Source: Streptomyces sp. NBC_01235 (GTDB lineage Bacteria; Actinomycetota; Actinomycetes; Streptomycetales; Streptomycetaceae). Taken from it: 64,000 bases of DNA. The DNA lies in contig NZ_CP108513.1 in the NCBI RefSeq assembly GCF_035989285.1, positions 8,866,001 through 8,930,000 on the forward strand, written 5' to 3'. Of this stretch, positions 42,598-52,869 are shown one piece after another. The first letter of the stretch is position 1; every line of letters starts with the position of its first letter. The notes under the pieces are model-generated. The model worked only from the letters and a program-made list of their open reading frames with translations, was not told the origin of the DNA and made no database searches. Made by a program: the position numbers and the translations under genes.

Positions 42598-42628
42598 TTG
42601 ACCTTCCAGTCGACTCGAAGGTTTACGT
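42598..42628 (+). promoter_or_regulatory. MerR-type promoter with operator in the spacer
   Basis: TTGACC at 42598-42603 is a -35 box; the dyad CCTTCCAGT-CGACTCGAAGG (42602-42621) fills the spacer, and TTACGT or TTTACG follows as -10 at an extended 18-19 bp distance. This long spacer with a central dyad is diagnostic of MerR-activated promoters. Confidence 0.75.
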
Positions 42629-42635
42629 TCGAGAC

Positions 42636-42701
42636 ATGAGCACTCTGCGGATCTCCCAGCCGGCCGAACGCTCCGGCGTTCCGGCGTCCACGCTGCGGTT
42701 C
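42636..42701 (+). pseudogene. N-terminal stub of a MerR family regulator
   Basis: ATG 42636 opens STLRISQPAERSGVPASTLR, the first helix-turn-helix residues of a MerR protein, and breaks off after RF where family members continue with a YE motif. From about 42702 the sequence belongs to an IS110 transposase in another frame. Confidence 0.8.
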
Positions 42702-42708
42702 CAGTCAG

Positions 42709-43710
42709 GTACTGGGCACCAAGGCCTTTCCGGCCACGGCGGCCGGTTACCGTCGGCTGCAAGTCTGGGCCCGCAAGCTGGGGGCGGTGCGCCGGGCGGG
42801 TGTAGAGGGCACCGGCACCTTCGGAGCCGGCCTGTCCCGCTACCTGATGGCGCAGCACATCCAGGTGTACGAAGTGAACCGGCCCGACCGCACGGCCCGC
42901 CGTATGCTCGGAAAGTCGGACCCGCTCGATGCGCAGGCTGCGGCGCGGGCTGTGCTCGGCGGTCGCGCCCGGGCCCGGGCCAAAACCGACGACGGTCCGG
43001 TGCACAGCGCCCGGCTGTTCAAACTCGCCAAGGACTCCGCGGTCAAGGCCCGCACCCAGGCGATCAACCAGCTCAAGGCCGTCCTGGTCATAGCCGACCC
43101 CGCTCTGCGGGAACGATTGTCCGGTCTGGGCAACCGCGAGCTGTTCCGCACCTGCGCGCGCCTCGGCCTGCACGACGGCGGGGGCGACGAGGACGCGGTG
43201 GCCGAGGCCACCCATAGGACCCTGAGCATGCTCGCCGAGCGCATAGAACAGCTCACCGGGCAGATCGACGAGCTGAAGCAGCGCCTGACTCGGCTCGTCG
43301 AACGCCACGCCCCACAGCTGCTGACACCGGTGGGCATCGGACCGGACAGCGCGGTCACCTTGCTGATCACCATGGGAGACAACCGGGACCGGCTCAGCAC
43401 CGAGGCGTCCTTCGCCGCTCTGTGCGGAGTCAGCCCCATCGAGTACTCCTCCGGCCGGCGCAGCGCGCGCCGGCTCAACCACGGTGGCGACCGGCAGGCC
43501 AACGCGGCCCTGCACCGCATTGTGTTCACCCGGCTGCGCTTCGATCCCCGCACCCAGGCGTACTACGAACGCCGCATCCAGGAGGGCAAGACCCGCCGTG
43601 AGATCATCCGATGCCTCAAGCGATATGCCGCCCGAGAAGTCTTCAACCTGGTCAGGGCGGTATCCGTCGCCCCCATCATAGGGGCGTCCGTGATACGTGA
43701 GAGGGTCTGA
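42709..43710 (+). mobile_element. IS110 family transposase, 5'-truncated
   Basis: A 333-codon frame (VLGTKAFPATAAGYRRLQVW; VEGTGTFGAGLSRYL; VNRPDRTARRMLGKSDPLDA) is an IS110 DEDD transposase; the C-terminal Transposase_20 domain is seen in LLTPVGIGPDSAVTLLITMG and FAALCGVSPIEYSSGRRSAR. The first about 30 residues with the first catalytic Asp (the GVDTHKDTH-type motif) are missing and the frame begins at the merR break. A GTG at 42787 could start a shorter product. The element is probably dead; IS110 elements lack long terminal inverted repeats, and none were seen. Confidence 0.85.
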
Positions 43711-43713
43711 GAC

Positions 43714-45024
43714 GTGAGTGAGACACCGTCGAACACCCTGCAATACCGCTTTGACGGGCCAGAAGAGGCTCCCGTCCTGATCTTGGGTCCCTCCCTGGGT
43801 ACCACATGGCACATGTGGGACCGTCAGGTTCCCGAGCTGGCCCAGCAATGGCGGGTGTTCCGGTTCGATCTGCCCGGCCACGGCGGCGCCCCGGCCTACC
43901 CGGCGGGTTCGGTCTCCGACCTCGCCGCGCGCCTCCTCGCCACGCTCGACGCGCTCGGGGTGCAGCGCTTCGGCTACGCGGGCTGCGCGTTCGGCGGCGC
44001 GGTCGGCGTGGAGCTGGCCCTGCGGCACCCGGAACGTGTCGCCTCACTCGCGCTGATCGCGGCCTCGCCGCGGTTCGGCACGGCCGACGAGTTCCGCCAG
44101 CGAGGCGTGATAGTCCGCACGAACGGCCTCGACCCCATCGCCCGCACCTCCCCCGACCGCTGGTTCACCAGCGGCTTCGCGGCCGCGCAGCCCGCGATCA
44201 CCGAGTGGGCCGTGCAGATGGTGCGCACCACCGACCCCGGCTGCTACATCGCGGCCTGCGAGGCGCTCGCCGCGTTCGACGTACGGGCCGAGATCGGTCT
44301 CGTCGGCGTGCCGACGCTGGTCCTCGTCGGCTCGGACGACCAGGTCACCGGCCCCGCCGAGGCGCGCACCCTGGTGGCCGGCATCCCGGACGCCCGCCTG
44401 GCCGTCGTACCGGGCGCCTCGCACCTGGTCCCGGTGGAGCAGCCCGCCGCCGTCACCGACCTGCTGGTGCGCCACTTCTCCACCGCCTGGCAGCCCGCCT
44501 ACGACTCCGGCACCGGGCAGACGGCCGTCCCGGGCATCCCGGTCAGAGCCGTCCCGACCGCGTCGCAGCAGCCTCCGCAGCCCGTGGCCATCGCGGAGAT
44601 CGCGCCCGCCCCCGTGGTCGAACCGGCGCAGGTCATGGGCCGCCCCGATCCGTACGACGCCGGTCTGAAGGTGCGCCGGGAGGTCCTCGGCGACGCCCAC
44701 GTCGACCGGGCGCTGTCGCAGGCCGACGAGTTCTCGGGGGACTTCCAGGAGTTCATCACCCGCTACGCCTGGGGCGAGATCTGGGACCGCCCGGGCCTCG
44801 ACCGGCGCTCCCGCTCCTGTGTCACGCTCACCGCGCTGGTCGCCGGCGGTCATCTGGAGGAGCTCGCCTTCCACACCCGCGCCGCCCTGCGCAACGGCCT
44901 CACCCCGGACGAGATCAAGGAAGTGCTGCTCCAGGCGGCCGTCTACTGCGGCGTACCGGCGGCGAACAGCGCGTTCAGGGTGGCGCAGCAGGTCATCCGG
45001 GAGGAGACCACCCCCACCGAGTGA
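43714..45024 (+). CDS. Fused 3-oxoadipate enol-lactonase / 4-carboxymuconolactone decarboxylase-like protein
   Basis: Protein of 436 residues joining two enzymes of the protocatechuate branch. Residues 1-265 are an alpha/beta-hydrolase of PcaD type (FRFDLPGHGGAPAYPAGSVS; VLVGSDDQVTGPAEA; VPGASHLVPVEQP with the catalytic His). A Pro-rich linker (ASQQPPQPVAIAEIAPAPVV) leads to a PcaC decarboxylase (KVRREVLGDAHVDRALSQAD; RSCVTLTALVAGGHLEELAF). The nucleophile elbow reads GCAFGG where PcaD has GxSxGG, so the Ser appears to be Ala. It stands apart from other pca genes, just after the IS110 remnant. GTG start at 43714. Confidence 0.85.
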   Translation: MSETPSNTLQYRFDGPEEAPVLILGPSLGTTWHMWDRQVPELAQQWRVFRFDLPGHGGAPAYPAGSVSDLAARLLATLDALGVQRFGYAGCAFGGAVGVELALRHPERVASLALIAASPRFGTADEFRQRGVIVRTNGLDPIARTSPDRWFTSGFAAAQPAITEWAVQMVRTTDPGCYIAACEALAAFDVRAEIGLVGVPTLVLVGSDDQVTGPAEARTLVAGIPDARLAVVPGASHLVPVEQPAAVTDLLVRHFSTAWQPAYDSGTGQTAVPGIPVRAVPTASQQPPQPVAIAEIAPAPVVEPAQVMGRPDPYDAGLKVRREVLGDAHVDRALSQADEFSGDFQEFITRYAWGEIWDRPGLDRRSRSCVTLTALVAGGHLEELAFHTRAALRNGLTPDEIKEVLLQAAVYCGVPAANSAFRVAQQVIREETTPTE

Positions 45025-45058
45025 GCCCGTCCGTCGGCGTGGAGGCAGGATGGATGCC

Positions 45059-45706
45059 ATGACGACGGATCTGAGGCTCACGAAGAAGTCGCACGCGTGC
45101 GTGCGCCTGGAGAAGGACGGGCGCACGCTCGTCCTCGACCCGGGCGGGTTCAGCGAGGAGGACGCGGCTCTCGGCGCGGACGCCATCCTGGTCACGCACG
45201 AGCACCCCGACCACTTCAACGAGGAGCGGCTGCGGGCGGCCATGGAGGCGAACCCGGCGGCCGGGATCTGGACCCTGAAGTCGGTCGCCGAGAAGATCTC
45301 CGCAGCCTTCCCCGGCCGTGTCCACACCGTCGGCCACGGCGACACGTTCTCCGCCGCGGGCTTCGACGTCCAGGTCCACGGCGAGCTGCACGCCGTCATC
45401 CACCCGGACATCCCGCGCATCACCAACGTCGGCTACCTGATCGACGGCGGGCGCGTCTTCCACCCCGGCGACGCCCTCACCGTCCCCGACCAGGCCGTCG
45501 AGACGCTGATGCTTCCGGTGATGGCGCCCTGGAGCAAGATCTCCGAGGTCATCGACTACGTCCGCGAGGTGAAGCCGCAGCGCGCCTACGACATCCACGA
45601 CGCCCTCCTCACCGACCTCGCCCGCCCGATCTACGACAACCAGATCGGCTCCCTCGGCGGCTCGCGGCACCTGCGGCTGGCGCCCGGGGAGACCACACTC
45701 CTGTGA
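45059..45706 (+). CDS. Metallo-beta-lactamase fold hydrolase (UPF0173-like)
   Basis: Metal-dependent hydrolase of 215 residues. LTKKSHACVRLEKDGRTLVL opens the domain; the metal motif ILVTHEHPDHFN (HxHxDH), HGELHAVIH, RVFHPGDALTVP and a late His (YDIHDALL) give the full ligand set of short MBL proteins. ATG 45059 has AGGATGG before it; ATG 45050 (MDAMTTDL) is an alternative. Physiological substrate unknown. It starts 34 bp after the PcaD-PcaC fusion and precedes the exonuclease. Confidence 0.85.
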   Translation: MTTDLRLTKKSHACVRLEKDGRTLVLDPGGFSEEDAALGADAILVTHEHPDHFNEERLRAAMEANPAAGIWTLKSVAEKISAAFPGRVHTVGHGDTFSAAGFDVQVHGELHAVIHPDIPRITNVGYLIDGGRVFHPGDALTVPDQAVETLMLPVMAPWSKISEVIDYVREVKPQRAYDIHDALLTDLARPIYDNQIGSLGGSRHLRLAPGETTLL

Positions 45707-45736
45707 CTGTCGGACCCGCCGGGTAGGTTGTGAGAC

Positions 45737-46516
45737 ATGCGCATCGCGACCTGGAACGTGAACTCGATCACCGCCCGCCTGCCTAGGCTCCTGGCCTGGC
45801 TGGAGAGCAGCGGCACCGACGTGCTCTGCCTCCAGGAGGCCAAGGTCGCCGAGGAGCAGTTCCCGCTCGACCAGCTGCGCGAACTGGGCTACGAGGCGGC
45901 CGTGCACGCCACAGGCCGGTGGAACGGCGTGGCGGTGATCTCCCGCGTAGGCCTGGAGGACGTCGTCAAGGGCCTGCCCGGCGACCCGGGCTACGACGGC
46001 GCGCCGGAGCCCCGCGCCGTCTCCGCGACCTGCGGCCCGGTCCGCGTCTGGTCGGTGTACGTGCCCAACGGCCGCGAGGTCGACCACCCGCACTACGCCT
46101 ACAAGCTCCAGTGGTTCGAGGCCCTCAAGGTTGCCGTCGCGGGCGACGCGGCGGGCAGCCGGCCCTTCGCGGTGATGGGCGACTACAACGTGGCGCCGAC
46201 CGACGACGACGTCTACGACGTGGCCGCCTTCGAGGGCCTCACCCACGTCACCCCGGCCGAGCGCGCCGCCCTGGCGTCCCTGCGCGAGGCCGGCCTGTCG
46301 GACGTCGTCCCGCGCCCCCTGAAGTACGAGCACCCCTTCACGTACTGGGACTACCGTCAGCTCTGCTTCCCCAAGAACCGCGGCATGCGCATCGACCTGG
46401 TGTACGGCAACGAGCCGTTCGCCAAGGCGGTCAAGGACTCCTACGTCGACCGCGAGGAACGCAGGGGCAAGGGCGCCTCGGACCACGCGCCGGTCGTCGT
46501 CGACCTGGACGTGTGA
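45737..46516 (+). CDS. xthA: Exodeoxyribonuclease III
   Basis: AP endonuclease/3'-5' exonuclease of base-excision repair, 259 residues. Signature residues appear in RIATWNVNSITARLPRL, CLQEAKVAEEQFP (metal Glu), WSVYVPNGR, VMGDYNVAPTDDDVYD, FTYWDYRQLCFPKNRGMRID and SDHAPVVVDLDV with the final catalytic Asp-His. Complete and of normal length. Separate promoter likely in the 30-bp gap or shared with the MBL gene. Confidence 0.95.
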   Translation: MRIATWNVNSITARLPRLLAWLESSGTDVLCLQEAKVAEEQFPLDQLRELGYEAAVHATGRWNGVAVISRVGLEDVVKGLPGDPGYDGAPEPRAVSATCGPVRVWSVYVPNGREVDHPHYAYKLQWFEALKVAVAGDAAGSRPFAVMGDYNVAPTDDDVYDVAAFEGLTHVTPAERAALASLREAGLSDVVPRPLKYEHPFTYWDYRQLCFPKNRGMRIDLVYGNEPFAKAVKDSYVDREERRGKGASDHAPVVVDLDV

Positions 46517-46586
46517 CTCCCGAAGCCTTCGTTGTCGTACGCGGTCCGGCGCGCCGGGCGGGGCGGTGAGGGACGGCCAGGGACGG

Positions 46587-46919
<333 letters not shown>

Positions 46920-47094
46920 CCGCCGGCTCCTCCCGCGCCCCGGCCGGCCGCCGGCGCCTCGCGAGGCCGGAGAGCCGGGGCCCGCCGGCCGACGCGCCGG
47001 GCGGGTCGAGGCCGGGAAACCGACGGTAAGCGCGTACCGACGTATGCCAGCGCGCCTGTGGTGCGCACGCCGGTGCGAATGTCACGCTGGGCTT

Positions 47095-47514
47095 ATGAAC
47101 ATCCCTTTCCTGGGCAACAGGAGCAAGAAGTACCGTTCGGCGGTGCTGGCCGAGGACCCCGAGGGGATTGCCGAACTCCTCTCCGAATGCGAGCTGTTGC
47201 GTTCCCACGCGGCCCGGGACGGGATCCGACTCGACGACACCGCCGCCTCGTTGGAGGCACTGGACCAGCTCCCGCCACGCTGGCGCGACGACGAGGAGAG
47301 CCTGCCCTGGTTCGGTCATGACGCCGGCCTCTACCTGGGGACGGTCGTCGTGCGCACCGTGCCCGGGGCCGCCTGGGCGATCCGGCCCGGCGGCGAACCG
47401 GTCGTCCGGCTGGAGTCGGGCCGGGAGGTCGACGTGGTCACGGCCGGACGCGAGTGGGCCGCGAGCGGCACTCCCGAACTGTCCCAGCTGTACGCGGAGG
47501 TGGCCGAGAACTGA
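47095..47514 (+). CDS. DUF6278-like hypothetical protein
   Basis: Soluble protein of 139 residues, MNIPFLGNRSKKYRSAVLAE at the start and TPELSQLYAEVAEN at the end. WFGHDAGLYLGTVVVRTVPG and AAWAIRPGGEPVVRLESGRE are conserved-looking blocks. I recall this as a Streptomyces protein family of unknown function (DUF6278 is my best match). No membrane segment or catalytic motif. Stand-alone gene. Confidence 0.75.
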   Translation: MNIPFLGNRSKKYRSAVLAEDPEGIAELLSECELLRSHAARDGIRLDDTAASLEALDQLPPRWRDDEESLPWFGHDAGLYLGTVVVRTVPGAAWAIRPGGEPVVRLESGREVDVVTAGREWAASGTPELSQLYAEVAEN

Positions 47515-47628
47515 CGTCCGGGCGTAAATACGGCTAATGACCGAAAAGTGCGTGTCGTGCCTTAAGTTGAGTCTTATGTGGATAGTTTGCGGCAACCACG
47601 ACACAGCTGAGAGTGAGTAGGGCTGCGA

Positions 47629-48372
<744 letters not shown>

Positions 48373-48424
48373 ACCCCGACCGGCGGCAGCCACCGAGCCC
48401 ATCCGCCCCGGCAGCGGCCGGAGA

Positions 48425-49993
48425 TCACTGCTCGCGCAGCGGAATCGACACGTACGACGGGTCGTTCACCGGCGAGGAGAAGGTCAGCCGTGCACCGGAC
48501 GGGTTGTGCTCGATGTAGAGCGGGTCGACCGTGTCGACGACCAGGGCGAGCCGGTGCCCTGCCGGGACGTCGTAGGCCGTGGAGAACAGGTCCAGGTCGA
48601 GAGGGAACGGCTTGCCGGGCGTGCGCCCGTGGAAGGTGTACGGCGCGTTGCTGACCAGCTTGCCGAGGCCGAGCGGCCCCACGTCGTACAGGTAGGCGAC
48701 GAGGGTGCCGCTCTCCTCGGTCGGGGTGACCGTGGTGTGCAACTGCGCTGTTCCACGCACCCGTTGGGCCGTGGCGTACTTCTCCGACTGCCACACGGCC
48801 GCCCAGCTGCGGGGGAGCAGGGGGATGGACGCCACCGGGGGGAGCTTCGCCACCTGGTCGAGGATGCTGGACAGGAAGACGATTCCCGCGTCCGCGCCCG
48901 AGTCCACGTTGGTGTGCAGGGTGGTCGTGCCCGCAAGCGCGATCTTCTTCCGGGTGGCGGTCACCGACTTCCAGTCCGGATAACCCTCGTAACCGCTGGT
49001 GGAACGGGACTTGAGCCGGACCGGCTGTTCCCGGTCGATGCCGTTGTCCTCGCCCTTGAGGTAGTGGTCGAACCAGCGCTCGGTGTCGGTCCACACGTCG
49101 TTGGGCAGCCCGAGCAGGCCGGTGATCTCGGGGGTCGCATGGTCGCCGGGGCGGAACTCCAGGCGCTTCGGGACGGTCAGCTTCTCGTAGAAGTCGGCGG
49201 TCTGGTTGGGCGGGAAGACCGTGTCGCCCCACGCGCCGGCAAGCATGATCGCCGCGCCGTTCTGGTCGAGCTGGGCCAGGTACGTCGCGGCGGAACGTTT
49301 CCGCCCCCACTCGATCATGGCCTGTTCCCGGGACAGGTCGGAGGCGAAGAAGTCCGAGAAGATCTGCTGGGACTCGGCGCTCACCCGGCCGGTGACCGTG
49401 CCCACCGTGTCGAGCAGGGCCGCGGCCTGGGAGTGCTGGGTGCGCCCCGAGTAGATCGAGTCGATCAGGTCCGCCCAGCCGCTGAGCGAGGCGACCGCCT
49501 TGACGCGCTTGTCGTGCGCGGCGGCGAGCAGGCTGATGCCGGCGCCGTAGGAGACGCCCGCCATGCCGACGTTCTTCGGGTCGCTGGGGGTGTGGGCGAG
49601 CGCCCAGTCCACGACCTTGGAGGCGTCGGCCACGTCGGGCGGACCCGCGACCTCGATCTCGCCGCCGGACTGCCAGAAGCCCCGCACGTTGTAACTCAGC
49701 ACGACGTAACCGGTGTCGGCGAGTTTCCGGGCCTGGGCGAGATACTGGACCTGTGGGAAGCCCCAGGCCGTGGGCAGCACGATCAGCGGGTAGCGGCGCG
49801 TGCCGTCGGCGTCCGCGGGGGTGACGACGTTGGCCTTGAGGACGGTCCCGCCGTCCCCGGCGATGTCGACGAAGCGGACGTCGCCGGTCGCCGCCTGCGC
49901 GGCGGGAGCCAGCGCGAGGACGCCACCGGCGATCAGGGACGCGGAGACGGCGCCCGCGGCGGTCGTGCGCAGGGCCTTGCGGTGCTGTCCCAC
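48425..49993 (-). CDS. Secreted CocE/NonD (S15 family) hydrolase
   Basis: Exported alpha/beta-hydrolase of 522 residues. A signal peptide with Ala cleavage site (SLIAGGVLALAPAAQAATGD) precedes the hydrolase domain: GVSYGAGISLLAAAHD holds the nucleophile Ser, GAWGDTVFPPNQT the Asp region and FRPGDHATPE the His. The C-terminal jelly-roll ends SYVSIPLREQ. Family members include Xaa-Pro dipeptidyl-peptidases and cocaine esterase; the true substrate is open. ATG 49993 follows a GAGGAGTGA site; the leader shows GTTAC-GTGGGA-GTAAC at about 50075-50090, a small dyad. Confidence 0.85.
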   Translation of the reverse strand: MGQHRKALRTTAAGAVSASLIAGGVLALAPAAQAATGDVRFVDIAGDGGTVLKANVVTPADADGTRRYPLIVLPTAWGFPQVQYLAQARKLADTGYVVLSYNVRGFWQSGGEIEVAGPPDVADASKVVDWALAHTPSDPKNVGMAGVSYGAGISLLAAAHDKRVKAVASLSGWADLIDSIYSGRTQHSQAAALLDTVGTVTGRVSAESQQIFSDFFASDLSREQAMIEWGRKRSAATYLAQLDQNGAAIMLAGAWGDTVFPPNQTADFYEKLTVPKRLEFRPGDHATPEITGLLGLPNDVWTDTERWFDHYLKGEDNGIDREQPVRLKSRSTSGYEGYPDWKSVTATRKKIALAGTTTLHTNVDSGADAGIVFLSSILDQVAKLPPVASIPLLPRSWAAVWQSEKYATAQRVRGTAQLHTTVTPTEESGTLVAYLYDVGPLGLGKLVSNAPYTFHGRTPGKPFPLDLDLFSTAYDVPAGHRLALVVDTVDPLYIEHNPSGARLTFSSPVNDPSYVSIPLREQ

Positions 49994-50122
49994 GGGTCAC
50001 TCCTCAATTGCCTCATTGCAAAGTGACCCGACGGTAACCGTGATTCCCCGGCGTGAGTAACCCTCGGTAAGTTACGTGGGAGTAACGATTGTTGTGCTGT
50101 GCACCCGCTTGTCGGTGGGGGC

Positions 50123-50884
50123 TCAGGACGCGCGATGTGACGTGCGCGAAGCCACCTCCTGGGACGGCAGCGGCGCCTGGGCCGCCCGGGTCACGTCGGC
50201 GACCAGGTCCACCACATCCGGGCCGTACGCCTGCGAGTTGACCACCTTCAGCAACAGCACGAACGAGTTGTTGCCGTGTTTGCGGGCCAGCCGCTCGTGG
50301 TTGCGGGCGAGATACCGGGTGGCGGCCTGGTTGGTGATCGCGCGCTGGCCGCAGAAGAGGAACACCGGCCGTACGTCGCGCCGTTGGCCCGCGGTGAGCC
50401 GGGCCAGCAGCACGTACTCCGTGATGCCCGCGTCCAGCCGGTAGCGCTCGGGGCCGATCTGGAACGCGCCCCGGTCCGGCCCCGGTTCGGGGTCGACGTT
50501 GACGCGCACGCCCGGCAGCATCGCCGCCATGTGCGCCATCATGCGTCGGTTGGAGGCGGGTCCGCCCACGCAGAACTCGGTGCGCTCGCCGAACCCCTGC
50601 TGAGCCGTGTCCTGGGTGACCACCTGAACGTTGGCGCCGCAGTCCTTGATCAGCGCGGAGAGTTCCAGCAGTGCGAAGACGTCGAAGCGGTGCACCGCCG
50701 GCTCGGAGGTCGCCGGGTCGCGGTTGACGACCATCAGGCACTCCGAGTTCTCCGGCAGCCCGAAGAACGCCTGCTTGCGCCGGAGTCTGCGCCTCCACAG
50801 GTAGGTACGGGCGAGCCAGCCGAGCGCGGCACTGATGCCGGCGGCGACCACCCCCAGGACGATGTTGCGCACGTCGTCGTTCAT
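50123..50884 (-). CDS. Conserved hypothetical single-span membrane protein
   Basis: Protein of 253 residues with one N-terminal helix (RNIVLGVVAAGISAALGWLA) followed by a basic stop-transfer segment (RRRLRRKQ) and a soluble domain: FGLPENSECLMVVNRDPATS, HRFDVFALLELSALIKDCGA, GPASNRRMMAHMAAMLPGVR, VFLFCGQRAITNQAATRYLA. These blocks recall a conserved actinomycete protein with a Rossmann-like fold, but I cannot name a function. ATG 50884. It is divergent from the gamma-glutamyltransferase gene. Confidence 0.75.
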   Translation of the reverse strand: MNDDVRNIVLGVVAAGISAALGWLARTYLWRRRLRRKQAFFGLPENSECLMVVNRDPATSEPAVHRFDVFALLELSALIKDCGANVQVVTQDTAQQGFGERTEFCVGGPASNRRMMAHMAAMLPGVRVNVDPEPGPDRGAFQIGPERYRLDAGITEYVLLARLTAGQRRDVRPVFLFCGQRAITNQAATRYLARNHERLARKHGNNSFVLLLKVVNSQAYGPDVVDLVADVTRAAQAPLPSQEVASRTSHRAS

Positions 50885-51027
50885 GGGCGCGCATGGTAGC
50901 GGGCGAGCATGACCGGTACGTACCCGTGTTCGAGGTGTGGCAGTCGTATGACAGTGCCCGGAAGGAGGCTGTCGAGGCCCCGGGAATGTGGTTACGCTGC
51001 GCGGACGGTCCTGGACTGGAGGTACGG

Positions 51028-52839
51028 ATGCGTCGTCCTGTCGCGCGGAAACTGTCGGTCCTGGCGGTCTCGGCCGCCGTGGTCACGGTGGGGGCGGCAG
51101 CGCCACCCGCCGCACAGAGAACGGCTGTCGAGAAGGTCCCGGTCGCCGTCGGCTACGGCGGTGCCGTCGCCAGCGTCGACGCGGACGCCTCCGCGGCCGG
51201 TATCGAGGTGCTGAGGAAGGGCGGCAACGCCGTCGACGCGGCCGTCGCCACCGCCGCCGCCCTCGGCGTCACCGAGCCCTACTCCTCCGGCATCGGCGGC
51301 GGCGGCTACTTCGTCTACTACGACGCCAAGTCCCGTACGGTGCACACCGTCGACGGCCGTGAGACCGCCCCGCTGACCGCCGACTCCGGTCTCTTCCTGG
51401 AGAACGGCAAGCCGCTCGCCTTCGCGGACGCCGTCAGCAGCGGCAGAAGCGTCGGGACGCCCGGCACGCCGGCCACCTGGGCGACGGCGCTGGGCAAGTG
51501 GGGCAGCGAGAAGCTCGGCACGGTCCTGAAACCCGCCGAGCGCATCGCCCGCGAGGGCTTCACCGTCGACGACACCTTCCGCACCCAGACCGCCGCCAAC
51601 GAGACCCGCTTCCGCTACTTCCCGGACACGGCGAAACTGTTCCTGCCCGGCGGCCAACTCCCCGTCGTCGGATCGACGTTCAAGAACCCCGACCTCGCGA
51701 AGACCTACGCGGAGCTCGGCAGGAAGGGCGTCGACGCCCTCTACCGGGGCGACCTCGGCGACGACATCGTCGACACCGTCAACAACCCGCCGGTGGACCC
51801 GAGTTCGGGATGGAACGCCCGGCCGGGCGACCTGTCGGCCAAGGACCTCGCGGCCTACCGCGCCAAGCTCCAGGCGCCCACGAAGACCTCGTACCGCGGA
51901 CTGGGCGTCTACTCGATCGCACCCTCGTCCTCGGGTGGCACCACGGTCGGCGAGGCCCTCAACATCCTTGAGAAGACGGACCTTTCGAAGGCGAGCGAGG
52001 TCCAGTACCTGCACCACTACATCGAGGCGAGCCGGATCGCGTTCGCCGACCGGGGGCGCTGGGTCGGCGACCCCGCCTTCGAGGACGTCCCGACGAAGCA
52101 GCTGCTGTCGCAGAAGTACGCCGACTCGCGCGCGTGCCTCATCAAGGACGACGCGGTCCTCACCAGCCCCGTGGCGCCCGGCGACCCGCGCAACCCGGCC
52201 GCCTGCGACACCGGCGGCACGGCGGCGCCGACGACGTACGAGGGCGAGAACACCACGCACCTGACCGTCGCCGACAAGTGGGGCAACGTCGTCGCCTACA
52301 CGCTCACCATCGAGCAGACCGGCGGCAGCGCCATCACCGTCCCCGGCCGCGGCTTCATCCTCAACAACGAGCTGACGGACTTCTCCTTCGCCCCCGCCAG
52401 CCCGGCCGTCCACGACCCGAACCTGCCCGGGCCGGGCAAGCGGCCGCGGTCGTCGATCTCGCCGACGATCGTGCTCGACCGGTACAACAAGCCGGTGGTG
52501 GCGCTGGGTTCGCCCGGTGGCGCGACCATCATCACCACCGTGCTGCAGACGCTGACCGAGTTCCTCGACCGCGGCCTGCCGCTCGTCGACGCGATCGCCG
52601 CCCCGCGCGCCAGCCAACGCAACGCCGCCCAGACGGAGTTGGAGCCCGCGCTCTACAACGACACCAGCCCTGACGGCCTGCGGGCCCGGCTGGAGGCCCT
52701 CGGTCACTCCTTCAAGCTCAACCCCGAGATCGGCGCGGCGACGGGCGTACAGCGGCTGCCGAACGGCAAGTGGCTGGCCGCCGCCGAGACCGTACGGCGC
52801 GGCGGCGGCTCGGCACAGGTGGTGTACCCGGCGCCGTAG
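51028..52839 (+). CDS. ggt: Gamma-glutamyltransferase
   Basis: Glutathione-degrading, secreted N-terminal nucleophile hydrolase, 603 residues. A signal peptide (KLSVLAVSAAVVTVGAAAPP) precedes GGNAVDAAVATAAALGVTEP and SSGIGGGGYFVYY. Self-cleavage occurs before the Thr in EGENTTHLTVADKWGN; substrate residues follow in RPRSSISPTIVLD and ALGSPGGATIIT. ATG 51028 has GGAGGT upstream; longer in-frame starts lack one. Normal length. It converges on the ClpC-like gene. Confidence 0.95.
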   Translation: MRRPVARKLSVLAVSAAVVTVGAAAPPAAQRTAVEKVPVAVGYGGAVASVDADASAAGIEVLRKGGNAVDAAVATAAALGVTEPYSSGIGGGGYFVYYDAKSRTVHTVDGRETAPLTADSGLFLENGKPLAFADAVSSGRSVGTPGTPATWATALGKWGSEKLGTVLKPAERIAREGFTVDDTFRTQTAANETRFRYFPDTAKLFLPGGQLPVVGSTFKNPDLAKTYAELGRKGVDALYRGDLGDDIVDTVNNPPVDPSSGWNARPGDLSAKDLAAYRAKLQAPTKTSYRGLGVYSIAPSSSGGTTVGEALNILEKTDLSKASEVQYLHHYIEASRIAFADRGRWVGDPAFEDVPTKQLLSQKYADSRACLIKDDAVLTSPVAPGDPRNPAACDTGGTAAPTTYEGENTTHLTVADKWGNVVAYTLTIEQTGGSAITVPGRGFILNNELTDFSFAPASPAVHDPNLPGPGKRPRSSISPTIVLDRYNKPVVALGSPGGATIITTVLQTLTEFLDRGLPLVDAIAAPRASQRNAAQTELEPALYNDTSPDGLRARLEALGHSFKLNPEIGAATGVQRLPNGKWLAAAETVRRGGGSAQVVYPAP

Positions 52840-52869
52840 CGGCCGGAGTTCGGGGGCGGAGCCCGGGGA

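Noticed and set aside
42636..43710. Treating the merR stub and transposase as a single fusion protein
   Set aside because: The two parts are in different frames at the joint (42702-42709).
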